A DNA stretch of 18,465 bases from Candidatus Dadabacteria bacterium (GTDB taxonomy: Bacteria > J088): assembly GCA_003695505.1 (NCBI GenBank), contig RFIY01000113.1, positions 1 through 18,465 of the forward strand. Reading direction: 5' to 3'. How positions within the stretch are numbered: position 1 is the first letter of the stretch; each line of letters begins with the position of its first letter. A program made the translations under genes and the position numbers. This document shows positions 15,564 to 18,465 of this stretch, piece by piece. Below the pieces are notes generated by a model that was given only the letters and a program-made list of their open reading frames with translations, was not told where the DNA came from and did no database searches.

Positions 15564-16280
15564 TCATAGTTCTTCAGCGGCCGTATCCAGTATGGCGCGT
15601 CGTTTCGTGTAATGGTATTCAAGCTGCGGATTGTCGTAGCGCCAGGCCTGTCCGACCGGGCAGGCGTCGCGGATCCTCACCCAGTCCTGCCAGTCATCGC
15701 CGAAATCTCCGGTGTCGCGGACGGTCGCTTTGCTGCGTGCGCGCACCTGCTCCAGCGCATGCCGGCAGGGCTTCGTGCGGCAAGAATCACATGGACCGTC
15801 CATGTCGGACATCGTTGCTGGTGCGGATGGGGCGTTGACGTGACGGAGGATCACGACTGCTCGTAATGCAAACCAGGGGCCGTAGTCCGGATGGGCGGCA
15901 ATCCAGGCCGGCCCGGCGGGTATGCCCGCGGCACTTGCCGCGTGGAGCAGCGAGGGCCGTTCGCCAACCGGGGCATGTCCCCAGTACCAGTCCCGTTCGG
16001 CCACGTCCGGGATGAGGCGGGTCAGTGTTTGCTCGACCCACCGATCGAACGGATCCGAACTGGCACGCAACGACGGATCGTGTTTCCAGGTCCGCAGGAA
16101 TCGTGGCCAAGATGCCCGCGTATTGCCGAGCAGTACGGCGCACTGTCCAGGGGGAAGTCGGGTGACGAGACCCGGGGCCACGTCGGCGATGGCAGCATTA
16201 TAATGATCGGTCTGAAACGGCAGGCAGACAGAGAATCCTTCCGCATCGAGTTGCTGTTGGCGCAGCACAGCAGCGGACAT
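15564..16280 (-). CDS. CblC/MMACHC-like protein with an added cysteine motif
   Basis: A 238-residue protein resembling human MMACHC (CblC), which binds cobalamin and removes its upper ligand in a flavin- or glutathione-dependent reaction. Similarities I recognise: GFSVCLPFQTDHYN versus the YPFQVGWYNELL region, CAVLLGNTRASWPRFL versus LAFLVLSTPAMFDRAL, SDPFDRWV versus DPVDQCV, and HPDYGPWFALRAVVIL (130-145) versus HPRFGGWFAIRGVVLL. After the core, C164-x2-C167-x4-C172 and later C207-P add a cysteine set absent from the human protein as I recall it; it recalls ferredoxin-like ends of epoxyqueuosine-reductase-type proteins and could bind Fe-S or zinc. The ATG overlaps the TAA of mgsA by one base (TAATG), so it is coupled to mgsA. 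A cobalamin role is inferred from family similarity only; other substrates are possible. Confidence 0.65.
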   Translation of the reverse strand: MSAAVLRQQQLDAEGFSVCLPFQTDHYNAAIADVAPGLVTRLPPGQCAVLLGNTRASWPRFLRTWKHDPSLRASSDPFDRWVEQTLTRLIPDVAERDWYWGHAPVGERPSLLHAASAAGIPAGPAWIAAHPDYGPWFALRAVVILRHVNAPSAPATMSDMDGPCDSCRTKPCRHALEQVRARSKATVRDTGDFGDDWQDWVRIRDACPVGQAWRYDNPQLEYHYTKRRAILDTAAEEL

Positions 16281-16681
16281 TACAATATGCCGGCCTCCCG
16301 GGACAGTTGCGTGATGACAGCCGTCGCCGTTGCGGGATTCGTGGCCAGCGGCACATTGTGGACATCACAAATGCGCATCAGCATCGATATATCCGGGTCA
16401 TGCGGATGCATACCGAGCGGGTCGCGGAAAAAGATCACCGCGTCAATCTTTCCCGTCGCAGCCAGCGCGGCGATCTGCGCGTCGCCTCCCAGTGGGCCTG
16501 ACAGCTTGCGCTCGACGCGCAACGACGTCGATTCGGCAATCAGCTTGCCGGTGGTTCCCGTCGTAATCAGGCGGTGAGGCTGAAGCTGCGCCTCAAAATC
16601 CTTGACGAAACTCACCATGGCGGCTTTTTTGCCGTCGTGGGCGATCAACGCGATGGCGCGACGTCCGGCTGGCGAGGCCAT
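16280..16681 (-). CDS. mgsA: Methylglyoxal synthase
   Basis: Converts dihydroxyacetone phosphate to methylglyoxal and phosphate, a bypass of lower glycolysis that relieves sugar-phosphate stress. At 133 residues it is slightly shorter than E. coli MgsA (152). Family motifs: IALIAHDGKK with H15, the phosphate-binding TTGTTGKL (40-47), SGPLGGDAQI with D67 (the catalytic Asp71 of E. coli), IFFRDPL, and HPHDPDISMLMRICDV with H94 and D97, then PLATNPATA. All catalytic residues I can align are present. I chose the ATG at 16681: it gives the usual N-terminus and has AGGAG (16691-16695, minus strand) nine bases upstream; extension to 16792 adds a non-conserved leader. It is divergent from the PhoB-type gene and coupled to the CblC-like gene. 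Confidence 0.93.
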   Translation of the reverse strand: MASPAGRRAIALIAHDGKKAAMVSFVKDFEAQLQPHRLITTGTTGKLIAESTSLRVERKLSGPLGGDAQIAALAATGKIDAVIFFRDPLGMHPHDPDISMLMRICDVHNVPLATNPATATAVITQLSREAGIL

Positions 16682-16703
16682 AGGGTTCTTCTCCTCTCGC
16701 GTG

Positions 16704-16718
16704 AGGCCGTGTCGGCCT
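16704..16718 (-). promoter_or_regulatory. Hairpin in the mgsA leader
   Basis: AGGCCG (16704-16709) and CGGCCT (16713-16718) form a perfect 6-bp stem around a 3-base loop, just upstream of the mgsA ribosome binding site at 16691-16695. It could influence mgsA translation or be a protein site. I see no Pho-box-like direct repeats in the 156-base spacer shared with the response regulator gene and no convincing promoter pair. Confidence 0.35.
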
Positions 16719-16837
16719 GAGATCCCTTCTAAGATTGTCGCATACCAACCGGGGCGCCCTGCTAACATAATGCTCACAATGCGCCGCCACACTATATGCG
16801 AGTTCGATCTGGGTAATCCTGGGAGGACCCCGAGCCG

Positions 16838-17569
16838 GTGACAAACGCGAAGCCGTTCAGAATCCTGGTCGTCGAGGACGAACGTGACATCCTGGAAATG
16901 GTGACGTACAACTTGCGCCGTGAGGGCTTCCGTGTTCAGGAAGCGACGTCCGGGGAAGCCGCGATGCGGTATCTGGCTACGGACGACAACGTGGATCTTG
17001 TGCTGCTTGATCTGATGTTGCCGGGCGCGAGTGGATTTGAAGTCTGTCAGTTGTTACGGCAGGACCCGAAAACGGCACGGGTTCCGATCATCATGCTGAC
17101 GGCCCGAGGAGACGAAACGGATGTCGTACGCGGCCTCGAGCTGGGCGCCGACGACTACGTCACCAAACCGTTTTCTCCGCGGGTGCTGATTGCGCGGGTT
17201 GCCGCGGTGCTGCGTCGGCGGGCGGCCCAGGCGCCCGGGCCGGATGAACCGCTGCGGGTCGGCGAGCTCTTTCTACATCCGGGCCGCCACGAAGTCACTG
17301 TGGCCGGCGAGCCCGTGCGGCTCACGCAGACTGAGTTCCGTACGCTGCATGTGCTGATGACCCGTGTGGGCTGGGTCTGTACACGCGCGCAGATCGTTGA
17401 GGCACTGCACGATGGCTTTACGGATGTCACCGAGCGCTCCGTGGACGTGCAGATCGTCGGTCTGCGACGCAAACTTGGTGCTGCGGGTGCGATCATCGAG
17501 ACCGTGCGTGGCGTTGGCTACCGCATTGTTGATCCAGGGGACGCAGCGGAAGCGCCTGCAGGCGCCTGA
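16838..17569 (+). CDS. phoB: PhoB-type response regulator (OmpR/PhoB family)
   Basis: A 243-residue two-component transcription regulator. The receiver (about 8-122) is complete: acidic pair in ILVVEDERD, phospho-acceptor Asp in LVLLDLMLPG, PIIMLTARGDE, GADDYVTKPF with the conserved Lys. A winged-helix DNA-binding domain follows (about 138-230): LFLHPGRHEVTVAG, LTQTEFRTLHVLM, and ERSVDVQIVGLRRKLG ending in IETVRGVGYRIVD. The start is GTG 16838 with GGAGG at 16822-16826, eleven bases upstream, a slightly long spacing. The kinase gene downstream has the PhoR layout, so the phosphate-starvation regulator PhoB is the best reading. However, the C-terminal tail is divergent, no pst genes are visible, and another OmpR-family function cannot be excluded. 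Confidence 0.85.
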   Translation: MTNAKPFRILVVEDERDILEMVTYNLRREGFRVQEATSGEAAMRYLATDDNVDLVLLDLMLPGASGFEVCQLLRQDPKTARVPIIMLTARGDETDVVRGLELGADDYVTKPFSPRVLIARVAAVLRRRAAQAPGPDEPLRVGELFLHPGRHEVTVAGEPVRLTQTEFRTLHVLMTRVGWVCTRAQIVEALHDGFTDVTERSVDVQIVGLRRKLGAAGAIIETVRGVGYRIVDPGDAAEAPAGA

Positions 17570-17643
17570 TCCGGGACGTGGCTGTCGCAGCACCGTCCGA
17601 GGCATACTGAACAGACACGGTGCAATCCTCTTATGCAGATCAG

Positions 17644-18465
17644 GTGAGCGACATCCAACGGACAGGACCTCTGGTGCCAGCGCTAGTTTCGACAGTGGCC
17701 GGAACGGTGTTCATCGTGACTGGGCAAATCGCCGGAGTCCCGGCGCTGGCCTGGGGCGCGCCAGTCTGTTTTGCCATTGGCCTTGTGGCGTCAGCGTTGC
17801 GGTACCAACGCACGATCCGCGCGGTGTCGACGGCGCTGGAAGCACCCGGACGGACGACGACGCTGCGGAGCCTGGGGCTGGACAGCCTGGCCGAGCAGAT
17901 CGAGCGACTGACGCTGACGGTCAGCCAGCAGGCGCGCGACGTTCGTGACCAGAATCGCACATTGACACTTTTGCTGGATAATCTGGCGGATGGCGTGATT
18001 GCGACGGACCGATCGGGAGCAATCCTGACGCTCAACCGGTCGGCCTGTCGCCTGCTGGGCGCCGAACCGGCGCGACTCCTGGGTGCCCGGGTCCAGTCCG
18101 TATTGCGGCATGCGGCATTGCACGAGGCGCTGGATCAGGCGCTATCGGGCGACCCCGGTCCGGCGCAGACACTGGAGCTTGGGCAGCATGTACCCGGCTC
18201 GGGGCGGCGCGAGCTGCTCATCCGTGTCGCCGGCGTCCGCGGGCCCGACGACGTTTTGATGGCTGGCCTGCTCGTCCTGCGCGACGTGACCGATATGCGC
18301 CGACTCGAACAGCTTCGGCGCGACTTCGTCGCCAACGTGTCGCATGAACTCAAAACGCCTGTGACGTCGATTCGTGGCGCGGCGGAGACCCTGGCGAGCG
18401 GCGCCCTGTCGGATCAGGAGGCGGCGCCGAGGTTCGTGGCGATGATCGAACGACAGGCCGCCAGA
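17644..18465 (+). CDS. phoR: PhoR-type sensor histidine kinase (3' end beyond window)
   Basis: Membrane sensor kinase, truncated by the window edge; 274 residues are visible. Two hydrophobic segments with a very short loop (about residues 10-30 and 35-55) match the PhoR plan of a hairpin membrane anchor without a large periplasmic domain. A linker helix (DSLAEQIERLTLTVSQQ) leads to a PAS domain (about 100-215) with LLLDNLADGVIATDRSGAILTLN and LVLRDVTDMRRLEQL. The HisKA box RRDFVANVSHELKTPVTSIRG follows, with H234 as phospho-acceptor. The catalytic ATPase domain is not in view. GTG 17644 is my start choice; GTG 17620 is equally possible, and neither has a good ribosome binding site. The frame has a stop at 17608-17610. 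It follows the PhoB-type gene by about 74 bases (50 if 17620 is used) and is presumably its partner. Confidence 0.87.
   Translation, partial: MSDIQRTGPLVPALVSTVAGTVFIVTGQIAGVPALAWGAPVCFAIGLVASALRYQRTIRAVSTALEAPGRTTTLRSLGLDSLAEQIERLTLTVSQQARDVRDQNRTLTLLLDNLADGVIATDRSGAILTLNRSACRLLGAEPARLLGARVQSVLRHAALHEALDQALSGDPGPAQTLELGQHVPGSGRRELLIRVAGVRGPDDVLMAGLLVLRDVTDMRRLEQLRRDFVANVSHELKTPVTSIRGAAETLASGALSDQEAAPRFVAMIERQAAR

Noticed and set aside
16280-16792. Longer N-terminus for methylglyoxal synthase starting at 16792.
   Set aside because: The extra 37 residues are not conserved in the family, and the ATG at 16681 has a good ribosome binding site.

Overview
The window looks like chromosomal DNA of a GC-rich Gram-negative bacterium. 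It has a TRAP-type periplasmic binding protein, lipoprotein signal peptides, an outer-membrane-type protein ending in an aromatic residue, a bactofilin and a PhoB/PhoR-type pair. The lineage is not resolved: Ffh and several other proteins are divergent, so I say only proteobacteria-like. Genes are densely packed, with many start/stop overlaps. I see no transposase, integrase, tRNA, rRNA or CRISPR array, and no gene-free stretch over 300 bases.

Layout. (1) 1-831 (+): 3' part of a TRAP transporter substrate-binding protein, closed by a clear rho-independent terminator. (2) 3826-966 (-): a tightly coupled set, purD, then a double-hotdog acyl thioesterase, then a DUF547 protein. (3) 3965-7357 (+), divergent from purD: a membrane family 2 glycosyltransferase and a molybdopterin oxidoreductase with an N-terminal [4Fe-4S] motif. 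(4) 9478-7387 (-): ffh, a bactofilin and an eight-cysteine zinc-ribbon-like small protein. (5) 9571-15502 (+), divergent from ffh: four genes encoding a large lipoprotein, a predicted outer-membrane beta-barrel, a second lipoprotein and a cytoplasmic pseudo-receiver/coiled-coil protein. (6) 16681-15564 (-): mgsA (methylglyoxal synthase) coupled to a CblC/MMACHC-like protein that carries extra cysteines. (7) 16838-18465 (+): a PhoB-type response regulator and the 5' part of a PhoR-type PAS histidine kinase, cut by the window edge.

The best candidate for an undescribed system is block 5. Its two lipoproteins are collinear paralogs: an SbsA-like Ig-type domain with a [PA]MD motif, a shared HR-x-x-DD...AP-x-x-Y-x-SL block at residue 153 or 150, and a CxxC at residues 405/408 or 390/393. 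They flank a cysteine-free barrel-like protein. All three exported proteins carry a DxDx[DN]G-type, calcium-loop-like motif or a variant of it. I infer a cell-envelope complex whose expression or assembly may involve the pseudo-receiver. No function can be read directly from the sequence.

Other points of interest are the CblC-like protein with a possible metal-binding cysteine set next to methylglyoxal synthase, the bactofilin in an ffh operon, and a strong excess of GATC across the window.
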